Positions 12,130 to 21,915 of a stretch of DNA of 64,000 nucleotides are shown in pieces. The translations under genes were made by a program, and so were the position numbers. How positions within the stretch are numbered: the first letter of the stretch is position 1; the number at the start of each line of letters is the position of its first letter. This DNA comes from Chloroflexota bacterium. Lineage in GTDB: Bacteria; Chloroflexota; UBA11872. The DNA is taken from the NCBI GenBank assembly GCA_022826485.1, contig JAJDUU010000047.1:45070-109069 (forward strand), read 5' to 3'. The notes under the pieces are model-generated. The model ran no database searches, was not told where the DNA came from, and saw only the letters and a program-made list of their open reading frames with translations.

Positions 12130-13044
12130 CTAAGCCAAGGCTGTGGCGAGCTGCGCCGCGATCTCGGCGCGCGCGGGCATGGACGGCTGCGCGCCGGGTC
12201 GGCTGGCCGCCAGCGCGCCGGCGGCGTTGCCCCAGGCGAGGGCGGTTGGCACTGATTCGCCCAGCGTCATGGCCGCCGCCATGGCGCCGCAGAAGGCGTC
12301 TCCGGCGCCGGTCGTGTCGACGACGTTGACGGGGTGGGCGTCGAGTTGAAGCGCCTGGCCGTCGACATTGGCCGCCAGTCCGTCGCCGCCGAGCGTGATG
12401 ACGCATCCCCGCCGCACGTCGGCGGCCAGGCGCCGCGCGGCGTCTGGCGCGTCGGCACTGGCGACCGAAGTTCCGAGCAGGTCCGACGCCTCGATCTCGT
12501 TGACGACGAGCAGATCGATCACGTCGAGCGGCAGCGCCGTGTCCGGATCGATGGGCGAGGCGTTCATTACGCGAACGGCCCTCTCGGGTGCGTGCTCCAA
12601 GGCGGCTCGAACCGCCGGTTCCGGCACTTCGCGTTGGACCACGACGACCGCCGGATTGAGCGCGACTATCGCCTTCGCCACGTCCGCGGGTCGCACGCTC
12701 AGATTGGCGCCCTCCGCCACGGCGATCGAGTTGGCGCCGGAGCCGTCCACGGCAATCATCGCGGTGCCGGTCGCGGCTTCGGCGATTCGAGCGACGTGGT
12801 CGGCGTTCACGCCGGCGGCTGCCAGCGACGCCAGCAGCTCGTCGCCCGCGTCGTCCTGACCGACGGAGCCAATCATGGTCACCTCCCCGCCGGCGCGCGC
12901 CGCCGCGACGGCCTGATTGGACCCCTTGCCGCCCGGATAGCGGCCAAGCCTCCCACCGTGCACGGTCTCACCCGGGCGCGGAATGCGCGGGACGCGTATG
13001 ACGATGTCCAGGTTGATGCCGCCGACGACGACCACGCGGCTCAT
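12130..13044 (-). CDS. Ribokinase / PfkB-family sugar kinase
   Basis: MSRVVVVGGINLDIVIRVPRIPRPGETVHG...GGKGSNQAVAAARAGG...DTTGAGDAFCGA. Start overlaps the upstream gene stop (ATGA). Confidence 0.93.
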   Translation of the reverse strand: MSRVVVVGGINLDIVIRVPRIPRPGETVHGGRLGRYPGGKGSNQAVAAARAGGEVTMIGSVGQDDAGDELLASLAAAGVNADHVARIAEAATGTAMIAVDGSGANSIAVAEGANLSVRPADVAKAIVALNPAVVVVQREVPEPAVRAALEHAPERAVRVMNASPIDPDTALPLDVIDLLVVNEIEASDLLGTSVASADAPDAARRLAADVRRGCVITLGGDGLAANVDGQALQLDAHPVNVVDTTGAGDAFCGAMAAAMTLGESVPTALAWGNAAGALAASRPGAQPSMPARAEIAAQLATALA

Positions 13045-13829
13045 TCGGCGGCGCGCCTGGTCTTGAGGTCGAAGACTTCGCGCACCGCGAGCGCCGCAAA
13101 GACCGGCAGCACCCGCATGCGGCGCCAGCGGGACGGTTGCCGCCACAGCCGGTAGGCCCATTCGAGGCCGGCCGATTGCAGGGCTTCGGGCGCCCGCGGG
13201 ATGCGGCCGCTGAGGTAGTCCAGCGTCCCGCCCACGCCGATGGCCACGCACGCCGCGTTCGGGTCGAGGTTGCGGTCGATCCAGAGCTCCTGATGTGGGG
13301 CGCCGTAGCCGACGCAGAGGATGCGCGGGCGCACCTCCCGCAGGAACTCCCGGGCCGCGTCGTCTCCCTCCGGCCCGCGCGCGCCGCCGTACGTGTGCGG
13401 TGGCCTCAGCCCCGGCACGTCGTGGGCCAGGCGCTTCGCGGCGGCCTCGGCGACGCCGGGCGCGCCGCCGACGAGCGCCACGGGCCACTCCCGGACGGCC
13501 GCCAGCCGCATGGCCTCTTGCAGCAGCGCCACGCCGGTCGCTCGGCCCGGGACGCGCCTGCCGGCCAAGCGGCCGGCCACCACGACACCGACGCCGTCCG
13601 GCACATTCAGGCGGGTGCGCTCCAGCAGGTCGCGAAAGTCGGCGTCGTGGCGCGCCCGCATCACGAACTCCGGGTTCACGGTGGCGATGTGCGCGCGCAC
13701 GCCGGCCTGCGCCCAGGCGTCGATCCATGCGGCGGCCTGGCCGAGATCGACGCCGTGAACGCGTGTGCCGAGCACGCGAAACTCGACCGCTTGCAGCGCT
13801 GCGGACTCGGTTGTGGCCGCGCCGGTCAC
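13041..13829 (-). CDS. WecG/TagA/CpsF family glycosyltransferase
   Basis: ATVNPEFVMRARHDADFRDLLERTRLNVPDGVGVV and VGYGAPHQELWIDRN. GTGA overlap with the upstream gene. Confidence 0.92.
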   Translation of the reverse strand: MTGAATTESAALQAVEFRVLGTRVHGVDLGQAAAWIDAWAQAGVRAHIATVNPEFVMRARHDADFRDLLERTRLNVPDGVGVVVAGRLAGRRVPGRATGVALLQEAMRLAAVREWPVALVGGAPGVAEAAAKRLAHDVPGLRPPHTYGGARGPEGDDAAREFLREVRPRILCVGYGAPHQELWIDRNLDPNAACVAIGVGGTLDYLSGRIPRAPEALQSAGLEWAYRLWRQPSRWRRMRVLPVFAALAVREVFDLKTRRAAE

Positions 13830-14962
13830 GTGGCCAGCATCGAGCGGGCGGCGCCGACGACGCGGCCGGGATCGAGCCATTCCATGCAGAGCGTGTCGCC
13901 AAACTCGCACGTCGCCACGCGACGGAAGTCGTAGCAAGGCCCGCAGGGCATATCCACGCGCAGGGCCGCGCACGCCGGATCGCCGGGTCCGTGGAGGGCG
14001 GTATCCGTGGGCCCGTGCAGGGCGATCACGCGGGCGCCGAGCGCTCGGGCCAAGTGTGCCGGACCGCTGTCGGTGGAAATCACGAGGTCGGCCGTTTGGA
14101 GCGCGCCCATGAGTGTTTCGAGCGAAGTCTCGCCGGTGAGGTCGATCAGATTATGGACGGAGCCGTGCAGCCGCCGAGCCAGCGCGCGGTCGCCGGCCAG
14201 TCCAACGACCGCGACCGTCGCACCGCCGGCCGCCAGCTCAGCCAGCGCGCGTTCCCAGTGCTCCTCGCGCCAGCGCTTGGCGTCGCCATGCGCCGCGCCC
14301 GCGTGCGCCACGACCAGCGGCCGGCTGATGCCGGCCAGGGCTCTCGGCAGGGGAAGGTCGTCGATTCGGTCGATGGTGCGCCAGGGTGGACGAGCGCCAT
14401 CGAGCAGGCGCGCGGCCAGCTCGGATTCGTGAGCGCCGCCGTTGCGGCGCTCACCGTCGTAGGGGCGGTCGAAGCTGAACGGCGGGGCCTCGCGGCGGTA
14501 GCCGCGGCGCTCGCGGGCGCCGCTGAGCGCCACGACCGTTCCCGCAATCGGCCCGTAGATGCTCACCGCCAGGTCGAACCGCCGCGCGCGCAGGCGCAAG
14601 AGCGCTCGCAGGAGATGCCCCCAGCGCTGTGGGTCCAGGCAAGCCGGCCAGTGCGTGACCGTCGCCGGGTCGAGGGGGATCGCTTCATTCACCGCCGAGC
14701 AGCGATCCACGATGGCGCGCCATTGGGGCGGCGCCATGAAGGCGACGTGCGCCCGCGGCCACCGCCGGTGCGCCGCGTGGGCGGCCGAAAGCCCGTTGAC
14801 CACGTCGCCCATCAGGTCGAGACGCACGAGGAGTATCGACGCCGGCTCACCACTCCTGTGGCGGTTTCCGAAGGCGCGGCGCCATAGAGCCATTGCTGCA
14901 AGCAGGGGCGTGAGTCCAACGGCCAGGAGTCGACCGAGCAATGCCCGCGTTCGCCGTTTCAT
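13826..14962 (-). CDS. Glycosyltransferase family 9 (heptosyltransferase-like)
   Basis: ILLVRLDLMGDVVNGLSA...DLVISTDSGPAHLARALGARVIALHGPTD. Confidence 0.9.
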   Translation of the reverse strand: MKRRTRALLGRLLAVGLTPLLAAMALWRRAFGNRHRSGEPASILLVRLDLMGDVVNGLSAAHAAHRRWPRAHVAFMAPPQWRAIVDRCSAVNEAIPLDPATVTHWPACLDPQRWGHLLRALLRLRARRFDLAVSIYGPIAGTVVALSGARERRGYRREAPPFSFDRPYDGERRNGGAHESELAARLLDGARPPWRTIDRIDDLPLPRALAGISRPLVVAHAGAAHGDAKRWREEHWERALAELAAGGATVAVVGLAGDRALARRLHGSVHNLIDLTGETSLETLMGALQTADLVISTDSGPAHLARALGARVIALHGPTDTALHGPGDPACAALRVDMPCGPCYDFRRVATCEFGDTLCMEWLDPGRVVGAARSMLAT

Positions 14963-15474
14963 GTCGAATCGTCACCCGGCGCGGGCCACGGCCAGATTGC
15001 CTCGACTGCGTCGAGCTCGGCGCGCGCGAGAAACCCGAAGCGCGGCGCGCTCGCCGGCGCCATGGTGTTGAATTGATCGATCAGGCGCACGATTCGCCGA
15101 ACGTCGGTGGCCAGCCGGTCGCGCCGCTCCGCATGCAGTTGCCGTGCGGCTCGAAAGCGCGCGGCGAAGTCACCCGCGCTCCCTGCCAGCGCGTGCGCGC
15201 GCGCCCGGCGCATCCGCTGCTCGTGCTCGCGCCGGGCCGCGCGGAACTCGTCGATCCGGCGCTCGATTTCGGCGGCCAACTCCACCCAGGCGGGAGCCAG
15301 GCCGGCGTTTTCCAGAACCTTGAACGGCACCCGCAGGTCGCCGGGGACGATTCCTCGCTCGGAACTCAGAGGGCGGCCCGCACCTGCCAGGTTGTCGAAC
15401 GCGCCCTCGGCGGCTGCCTGCTCGATGGCCTGATCGACGCGCCGCCGGATCGGGCGGGTGTCGTCACTGGTCAT
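14959..15474 (-). CDS. DUF1992 (DnaJ-C28-like) domain protein
   Basis: VDQAIEQAAAEGAFDNLAGAGRPL...VPFKVLENAGLAPAWVEL is characteristic of DUF1992. Confidence 0.88.
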   Translation of the reverse strand: MTSDDTRPIRRRVDQAIEQAAAEGAFDNLAGAGRPLSSERGIVPGDLRVPFKVLENAGLAPAWVELAAEIERRIDEFRAARREHEQRMRRARAHALAGSAGDFAARFRAARQLHAERRDRLATDVRRIVRLIDQFNTMAPASAPRFGFLARAELDAVEAIWPWPAPGDDST

Positions 15475-15640
15475 TGGACCTGCGCTTCAGGGTCACTGTG
15501 CCCGCCCGATCAATGTCTCTTCTCGCGGTGCTCGGAATGACATGGGTGAATGAGGAGCGGCATCGGCAAACCGTCAAGTCGAGGCCGCTGCAACCGGCGG
15601 CGCCATGTCGCCGCCGCACAATGCAGACCCAATCCCCACG

Positions 15641-16996
15641 CTACACCCCCGCCCACGGCTCGGGATCAGTCTCATGGGGCATGCCGGCGGCCGCGCGCAC
15701 GTCGGCGGCGACGGCCAGGCTGCCGGTGGCCAGCACCGCCTCGCCGGGCTGGCATGCCGCGCGCGCCTGCCGCAGGGCCGCGTCGGACGATGACGCGATT
15801 TCGACCTGCCCGGCCAGGCCAAATCGCCGGACCATTCGCTCGGGCGTCCAGCCGCGCGGGTGGTGGGGCTGCACCAACAGCAGGCGGGTGGCGTAGCCGC
15901 GCAACTCGTCAATCATCACCGGCACGCGCTTGTCGCGTAGCGAGCCGAATATGACTGGTCCGCGTTGCACGTGGAAGGCCTCGCCCAGCCCCTTGACCAC
16001 GGCCGCCACGGCCTCGGGCGTGTGTGCGCCGTCCGCGATGGTCAGCGGATCCGAGGCGACTACCTCAAGCCGGCCCGGCCACTCGGTGGCGCCGAATCCG
16101 GCGCGGATGGCGCCGCGGTCGATTGGCAGTCCGTGATTCGCCAGCGCGCGGCAGATATGCCATGCGACGGCGGCGTTCCGACGCTGATGCGGGCCCGCCA
16201 GTCCCACCGGAAGACTGCTGCCGTCATCAGGCGCGCGCGTGAGCATCAGGGGGCGCGCGCCGCGCCGAGCCGTGGCGCCGTCCCAGCCCAGCGGTTCGAC
16301 AATGGTCAGCGGCGCTCCTTGGGACCGGCAGGCTGCCTGGAAGACCGAAAGCGCCTCGTCGGACTGCGCGGCGGCGATCACCGGCACTCCGGGTTTGATG
16401 ATGCCGGCCTTCTCCCCGGCGATGGCCTCCAGCGACTCTCCCAGCACGCGCGTGTGCTCCAGCACGATCGTCGTCAGGCCGACCACCGCCGGATCGATCA
16501 CGCGGGTCGCGTCCAGCCGCCCCCCGAGCCCGACCTCGATCACGGCCAGGTCAACCTCCTGCTCGGCGAACCACAACAGCGCGAGCACGGTTGCCAGCTC
16601 GAAGGTCGAGTACGGACCGTCCGCGGAATGAGCGGCGGACAGACGCTCCACCTGCGGCGCGAGACGATCACAGAGATTGGCGAAATCCCGGGGCTCGATG
16701 GGACGCCCGTCGACCGCGACACGCTCGCGGAACGAGTGGAGGTGCGGCTGGGTGTAGGCGCCGGTGCGCAGGCCGGCGGCCTCGGCCGCACTCGCCACCA
16801 GGGCGCAGACGCTGCCCTTTCCCTTGCTGCCGGCGACGTGCACACACGTCAGGTCATGGTGCGGATCGCCGAGCGCGCGCAGCAGCCGCCGCGTGCGCGA
16901 CGGTCCCGCTGCGTAGGCTTCGCGGCCCGCGTGGCCGACGCCGCGCTCCAGGTCGGCGAAGCCGTAGATCCAGCGCAGGGCCTCGGCGTAGGTCAT
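15641..16996 (-). CDS. folC: Bifunctional folylpolyglutamate/dihydrofolate synthase
   Basis: HVAGSKGKGSVCALVASAAEAAGLRTGAYTQPHLHSFRERV and EVGLGGRLDATRVIDP. Confidence 0.95.
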   Translation of the reverse strand: MTYAEALRWIYGFADLERGVGHAGREAYAAGPSRTRRLLRALGDPHHDLTCVHVAGSKGKGSVCALVASAAEAAGLRTGAYTQPHLHSFRERVAVDGRPIEPRDFANLCDRLAPQVERLSAAHSADGPYSTFELATVLALLWFAEQEVDLAVIEVGLGGRLDATRVIDPAVVGLTTIVLEHTRVLGESLEAIAGEKAGIIKPGVPVIAAAQSDEALSVFQAACRSQGAPLTIVEPLGWDGATARRGARPLMLTRAPDDGSSLPVGLAGPHQRRNAAVAWHICRALANHGLPIDRGAIRAGFGATEWPGRLEVVASDPLTIADGAHTPEAVAAVVKGLGEAFHVQRGPVIFGSLRDKRVPVMIDELRGYATRLLLVQPHHPRGWTPERMVRRFGLAGQVEIASSSDAALRQARAACQPGEAVLATGSLAVAADVRAAAGMPHETDPEPWAGV

Positions 16997-17220
16997 TGAG
17001 GAAGGTTGTCCACGCGGTAAAGGGAACGTGGATTCATCGCGTATGCGTAACGGGTGATCCTAGAAGACCTGCGTCGAGGTCTGGTACCCGCGGGAGCTTC
17101 GGGCATGTTGCCTTGGGTCTCAGCCGGCTGCGACACTCGGGTACGGCTCGCCGTGGGGCGTGGCTCGTGCTAGCTTCAGGGTGAGGCTGCGAACGCCCTG
17201 TTGATTGAGGAACGACGCCG

Positions 17221-17679
17221 ATGAGCGCAGTGCAGACCGACGGCCGCATCTCGCTGCCGATGGACGGCCCGGCCGAGGAACGAATGGGCCTGCCGATGGC
17301 TGCCCCGCCGCCGCCTTCGCCGGTGATGGTCACGGATCGCGCGGCGCGTGCGTTCGGGGACATTCTCGCCGAGCGCGGGCACATGCATGGCGCCCTGAAG
17401 GTCGCGGTGACCGGCGGTGGCTGCGCGGGCTACGAATACGCCATGGCGCTGGCCCATGAGCCGGAGCCGACCGACATCACGGCGCAGTCGAACGGCATCG
17501 ACGTCTACATCGACGGGCATACGGCGCACCTGATTGCCGGTGCTGAAATCGACTTCATCGACAGCATGATGGGTCGCGGATTCTCGGTGCGGAACCCGAA
17601 CGCGCAGACGACCTGCGGCTGCGGCAGCTCGTTCAACACCGACGGGTCCGGAGTCACCGCGGGGGCCTGCGGGAAGTAG
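17221..17679 (+). CDS. Iron-sulfur cluster assembly accessory protein (HesB/IscA/ErpA family)
   Basis: LKVAVTGGGCAGYEYAMAL and TTCGCGSSF: the three conserved Cys of A-type carriers. Confidence 0.93.
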   Translation: MSAVQTDGRISLPMDGPAEERMGLPMAAPPPPSPVMVTDRAARAFGDILAERGHMHGALKVAVTGGGCAGYEYAMALAHEPEPTDITAQSNGIDVYIDGHTAHLIAGAEIDFIDSMMGRGFSVRNPNAQTTCGCGSSFNTDGSGVTAGACGK

Positions 17680-17783
17680 CGCCGGGCCGGCGTAGGTCGT
17701 CGGCTGGTTCATCCTCGTGCCCCTATCTGGTAGGGGGCAGGCTCGGTTCGCCTCTCTTCGAGAAACCTCGGCAAGATGCTGTA

Positions 17784-17805
17784 GGGGCAGGTCTCAGACC
17801 CGCCC
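17784..17805. repeat. Palindrome GGGGCAGGTCTCAGACCCGCCC (preceded by GTA)
   Basis: Inverted repeat read directly. Related to copies at 17885, 63687 and 63757. Confidence 0.8.
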
Positions 17806-17884
17806 GTACCCTAAGCAACCGGCCGACTCCAGATCGCGTGTGGCATGGATTCCCGCCTTCGGAGACCTTTGCATAAGTCTGTAG

Positions 17885-17906
17885 AGGCGGGTCCGAGACC
17901 CGCCCG
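17885..17906. repeat. Palindrome AGGCGGGTCCGAGACCCGCCCG
   Basis: Near-perfect 8-bp stem GGCGGGTC/GACCCGCC. Same family as 17784. Confidence 0.8.
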
Positions 17907-17961
17907 ACGCCAAGCATCCAGGGCGCTTCCAGGTTCGACCGGACTGGATTCCGGCCTCCGC

Positions 17962-18075
17962 CGGAATGACGGAGGGGTTTACGCAAAGGTCTCCCTTCGC
18001 GGGAATGATGGAAGGCTTACGCAAGGGTCTCGCTTCGCGGGAATGACGGAGGGGTTTCGCAAGGGTCTCAATTCG
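17962..18075. repeat. Three tandem 38-bp units (consensus CGGGAATGACGGAGGGGTTACGCAAGGGTCTCNNTTCG), with a degenerate fourth at 18076 onward
   Basis: Units 17962-17999, 18000-18037 and 18038-18075 align without gaps. Confidence 0.9.
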
Positions 18076-18124
18076 CGGGAGTGACGATCAATTCCGCCAA
18101 GGTCTCGTCAAGCGAAAGGCGGCC

Positions 18125-20134
18125 CTAACGCGGAAACGCGCCGCGCAGGCCTCCGTCTACCGGGATGACCGCGCCGGTCGTCTTGGCCGCTCGATCCGAC
18201 GCGAGAAACGACACGGCCGCGGCGACGTCCGCGCCGGTGACCCGCCGCCCCAGCAGGTTGCGCTGCGCGTAGAACGATTCCAGGTCCTCGACGGCGACGC
18301 CGTGGGCGGCGGCGCGCCCGGCCCGCAGGTCGTCATCCCATAGCCCGGAGCCTTCGAACACCGCGTCGGGATTGACCATGTTGACGCGGATGCTGTCGGT
18401 TCCGGCTTCCACGGCGAGCACGCGGCCAAGCTGCAGCTGCGCCGCCTTGGCGGCGCTGTAGGCGCCAAACCCGGCGCCCGGGTCGAGCGCGTTCTTGGTG
18501 CAGATGAGCACGATGCTGCCGCCCAGACTCTGGGACCGCATCTGGCGCAGCGCGGCGCGACAGACGAGGAAATGCCCGGTGGCGTTGATGTCGAGGCTGC
18601 GCTGCCAGGTGTCGAGCTCCAGGTCGTCAAGGGGCGCGGCAGCCGCGACGCCGGCGTTGGACACCACGATGTCCACGCCGCCGACCTGCCTGGCCGCGGC
18701 CTCGAAGGCATCCGCTGTTTGGCGCTCGCTGGTGACGTCGAGCGGGAGCGCCTGCGCCCGGTCGCCGGCGGCAGTGATTGTCTCGGCGACGGCAGTTGCA
18801 GCGTCCGAGTCAATGTCGGTAACGAACACGAAGGCCCCGTCCGACGCCAGGGTCTGCGCGATGGTGCGTCCGATGCCCCGACCCGCGCCGGTGACCAGGG
18901 CCACGCGGCGCGCCAGCTCCCGTTCCGGCGGCGCCCGGGTGAGCTTGTACAGCTCGAGCGGCCAGTACTCCATGTCGTAGAGATCGCGTGGCGGCAGGGC
19001 GCGGTAGGCGCCGATGGCGGTGGCGGCCTCGATGACGTCCATGCTGTGGCGGTACATGTCGGCCACGATTCCGGCCTCGTCCCAGGTGGCGCCCGTGGTG
19101 AACATGCCGACGCCTGGAACCAGGACGACGCGCGGCGCGGCGTCGTGCTGAAAGGCGTCGGCGCCGCCGTGCTCGCGCGCGTAGCGCTCGTAGTCGGCGC
19201 GGTAGGCCGCCACGGCATCGCGCACGCTCTCGGGATCGGATGCTGGAAGGACCAGTGGCAGGCGCTTGGTGCGCAGCACGTGGTCGGGGGTGACTGGACC
19301 TTGCTGCGAGATCTCTTCGAGGTCGGGCCGGTCCACGAATGCGCGCACGCGGGGCGAGCCGTCCCAGCGCACGATGACCTGTCTCACGGCCGAGAGCGCG
19401 CCGCGCAGCACCGGCGCCAGCGCTGCCGCTGCCGCCTCGTCGCCGCGTGCGCTTCCGTGCGCCGGGAGGTGCGGTCGCACGCGCTCCTCCGCCAGGGTCA
19501 CGAGCTCGATGTGCCGCTCGTAGGACTCGCGCGCCGTCGCGCCGAAGGTCACCAGCCCGTGCATGTCCAGCACCAGACCCTCGACGCCGGGATTTGCCGC
19601 GTACACGTCGGCGGTGAGCTGCGCCAGCTTGAAGCCCGGGAGTATGTAGGGCACCAGCGCCACCCGGTCGCCGTAGACCTCGTGCACGAGACGGTGGCCG
19701 TGCGGCTGGTTGGTCAGCGCCAGCACGGCGTCGGCGTGCGAGTGGTCGACCCACGCATCGGGCAGAAACGCGTGGAGCAGCGTCTCGATCGACGGTCGCG
19801 GAGCATCCGGATCGAGCGAGCTGCGGGCGAGGTAGGCCAGCATCTCGTCGTCCGACATTTCCGGCCGCGAGCGCAATGCCTCGAGGTCGTCCAATTGCAG
19901 CCGCGCGAAGTCGCTCGGCTCGATGGTGCGCAGATCGGACCCGCTGCCCTTGATGGCCAGCGCGCGGCAGGGGCGACCGCGGTGGTCGTGGTCGTCGAGC
20001 TTGACGGACGTGTTGCCGCCGCCGTGCAGCACCAACGCCGGTTCCGCGCCGATGAGCCGCGAGGTGTAGACCCGAAGGTCGAGCGGGTCGAGTCCGCGTG
20101 CATCGTTGTCGGACCAGCGAGATTGCATGCGCAA
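18125..20134 (-). CDS. Bifunctional class II aldolase / short-chain dehydrogenase (RhaD-SDR type)
   Basis: N-terminal class II aldolase (LHGGGNTSVKL; WVDHSHADAVLALTN) fused to an SDR (VTGAGRGIGRTIAQTLA; YSAAKAAQLQL). Confidence 0.92.
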   Translation of the reverse strand: MRMQSRWSDNDARGLDPLDLRVYTSRLIGAEPALVLHGGGNTSVKLDDHDHRGRPCRALAIKGSGSDLRTIEPSDFARLQLDDLEALRSRPEMSDDEMLAYLARSSLDPDAPRPSIETLLHAFLPDAWVDHSHADAVLALTNQPHGHRLVHEVYGDRVALVPYILPGFKLAQLTADVYAANPGVEGLVLDMHGLVTFGATARESYERHIELVTLAEERVRPHLPAHGSARGDEAAAAALAPVLRGALSAVRQVIVRWDGSPRVRAFVDRPDLEEISQQGPVTPDHVLRTKRLPLVLPASDPESVRDAVAAYRADYERYAREHGGADAFQHDAAPRVVLVPGVGMFTTGATWDEAGIVADMYRHSMDVIEAATAIGAYRALPPRDLYDMEYWPLELYKLTRAPPERELARRVALVTGAGRGIGRTIAQTLASDGAFVFVTDIDSDAATAVAETITAAGDRAQALPLDVTSERQTADAFEAAARQVGGVDIVVSNAGVAAAAPLDDLELDTWQRSLDINATGHFLVCRAALRQMRSQSLGGSIVLICTKNALDPGAGFGAYSAAKAAQLQLGRVLAVEAGTDSIRVNMVNPDAVFEGSGLWDDDLRAGRAAAHGVAVEDLESFYAQRNLLGRRVTGADVAAAVSFLASDRAAKTTGAVIPVDGGLRGAFPR

Positions 20135-20181
20135 GGCCGAGGGAAACGGTGAATCGGCGCGGGCAGTCTACTGCGAGCGGA

Positions 20182-20985
20182 CTACGACCCGGCCGGAACC
20201 TCCATGGTCACCGTCTTGCCGGACGCGGCGGCGACGGCGCAAAACTCGTCGTAGGCCTGCTGCAGCAACTCCCTGGGCGCCGCGCCGTCCTCGCTGCGCA
20301 CGACGATGTCGACGGGCAGGCCCTCGGGGTTCGACATGCCGACATAGGCCTTGAGATAGGCGGCGGGAATGCGGCGCATGACCGACTGCATGAGCGGCGA
20401 GGTCTCCGACTCGTGGGCGTCGATGAATACGCGCAGCCGGGCCGACTGGCCGGCGAACATGCGCTCGATGGCCGGCTGGATGTGGGTGCGGAAGCAGCCC
20501 TGGACCTCGCGCGGCGGCCCCGGCATGCACCAGATGCTGGAGTCTTCGACCTGCACCATGAAGCAGGGCGCCCAGCCGACCGGATTGAGGTGCACGCGGG
20601 CGGCGACGGGCACGGTGCCCATCTTGAGTCGCGGCGGGCTGGAGGCCTCCTCCAAGCTGATGCCGCGGCGTCGCGCGTAGTCCTCGAGCACTTCGCGGGG
20701 CGTGTGGATCCCGCATCCCGCGAGCTCGGCCACGGCTTCGACGGTGAGGTCGTCGGGCGTCGGGCCCAGTCCGCCGGTGGTGATGATGACGCGCGCGCGA
20801 CGACCGACGGCCGCGCGCAATTCCGCGGTGAGGGCGTGAAGATCGTCGGCGAGCGCGGTGATGCGCCGCACGTCGCCGCCGGCCACGGCCACCTCGCCGG
20901 CAAGCCAGTGCGAGTTGGTGTCGAGAATCAGGCCGGTCACAAGCTCCGTGCCGATGGCAAAGATCTCGACGTCGTCGTTTCGCAC
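20182..20985 (-). CDS. CinA-like / MoaB-type molybdopterin-binding domain protein
   Basis: VEIFAIGTELVTGLILDTNSHWLAGEVAVAGGDVRRIT and TTGGLGPTPDDLTVEAVAEL. GTG start at 20985 proposed. Confidence 0.85.
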   Translation of the reverse strand: MRNDDVEIFAIGTELVTGLILDTNSHWLAGEVAVAGGDVRRITALADDLHALTAELRAAVGRRARVIITTGGLGPTPDDLTVEAVAELAGCGIHTPREVLEDYARRRGISLEEASSPPRLKMGTVPVAARVHLNPVGWAPCFMVQVEDSSIWCMPGPPREVQGCFRTHIQPAIERMFAGQSARLRVFIDAHESETSPLMQSVMRRIPAAYLKAYVGMSNPEGLPVDIVVRSEDGAAPRELLQQAYDEFCAVAAASGKTVTMEVPAGS

Positions 20986-21104
20986 GCGTGGTGACCTCAC
21001 AACTGGCCCGGTATTGTACGGTCGCGCCGGGATCGGGAACCGCTGGTGTCCGACTTCACCATGACCGCAAGCGCCGTCGCCATTGTCCACCGGAAGGTGC
21101 GCTG

Positions 21105-21911
21105 ATGGCGGCCGACTGGTACGCATTTCGCGACTTCGACCTGGAAATGGTCCGGGACGCGCGCGCCTGGTATACGCAGTTTCTCCCGTCCGCGGGACGA
21201 ATCCTCGACGTCGGCTGCGGGCGCGGTGAGTTCTTGGACGTGGCGGCTGATGCGGGGCTGGAAACGCACGGCGTCGACCTGGACGCGGCCATGCTGGCGC
21301 ACGCCGGCGCTCATCGGGTTGTCGAGGCCGAAGCGCTGGACTACCTGCAGTCGACGCCCGAGACGTTCGACGTGGTGAGCGCGCTGCACGTGATCGAGCA
21401 CTTTCCGGTGGGCGAGGGCGCGGCGTTGGTGCGGCTTGGCGAAAGCCGCCTGGTTCCTGGTGGGTCCTTGATCATCGCCACGCCCAATCCGGGCAGCTTG
21501 CCGACGATCGCTCACGAGTTCTGGAAAGACCCGACGCACGTGCGTCCGTACGACGTGGAGTTGCTGGAGTTCCTGTGTCGGGACGCGGGTCTCGACGTGC
21601 AAGCCTCGGGGGTCAACCCGGCGTCGGCGCGCGGGCTGCCGGTGACGCTGGATGACCTTGACATAAGCGACGGTTCATCACCGGAGCACAGCGCGCCGCC
21701 CGACGAAGATCGCGTGACGCGCTGGATGGGCGGTCGTGTGGCGCGGTCGCGCTATGCGGCGGACCTCGAGGCGGCGCTGCACGAGGTGAGCGCCCAGCTG
21801 CGCCACACGCGAGACGAACTGACGAAAGTCGCCGCGATTGTCCGCCGGGCGCTCGAGGTTGCCTACGAGCCTTCCGAGGTTTTCGTGGTGGCCCGCAAAC
21901 CCGCGGGGTGA
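21105..21911 (+). CDS. Class I SAM-dependent methyltransferase
   Basis: ILDVGCGRGEFLDVAADAGLETHGVDLD and FDVVSALHVIEHF. Start MAADWYAF. Confidence 0.9.
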   Translation: MAADWYAFRDFDLEMVRDARAWYTQFLPSAGRILDVGCGRGEFLDVAADAGLETHGVDLDAAMLAHAGAHRVVEAEALDYLQSTPETFDVVSALHVIEHFPVGEGAALVRLGESRLVPGGSLIIATPNPGSLPTIAHEFWKDPTHVRPYDVELLEFLCRDAGLDVQASGVNPASARGLPVTLDDLDISDGSSPEHSAPPDEDRVTRWMGGRVARSRYAADLEAALHEVSAQLRHTRDELTKVAAIVRRALEVAYEPSEVFVVARKPAG

Positions 21912-21915
21912 CTCG

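Noticed and set aside
13045-13902. N-terminal extension of the 590-aa minus-strand ORF
   Set aside because: It is out of frame through the WecG-family gene. The real sugar kinase begins at MSRVVVVGG (13044).
13295-14887. 530-aa plus-strand ORF
   Set aside because: Antisense to the glycosyltransferase genes and Arg-rich; not supported.
17723-18084. Small ORFs in repeat regions (e.g. 17723-17986, 17845-18084, 49058-49348)
   Set aside because: They translate dispersed repeats (LDSGLRRNDGG) and are not supported as genes.
17962-18114. 38-bp repeats considered as a CRISPR array
   Set aside because: Units are back-to-back with no unique spacers, and single copies occur elsewhere; this is a tandem or dispersed repeat.
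18572-20152. 526-aa plus-strand ORF
   Set aside because: Antisense to the aldolase-SDR gene; shadow ORF.
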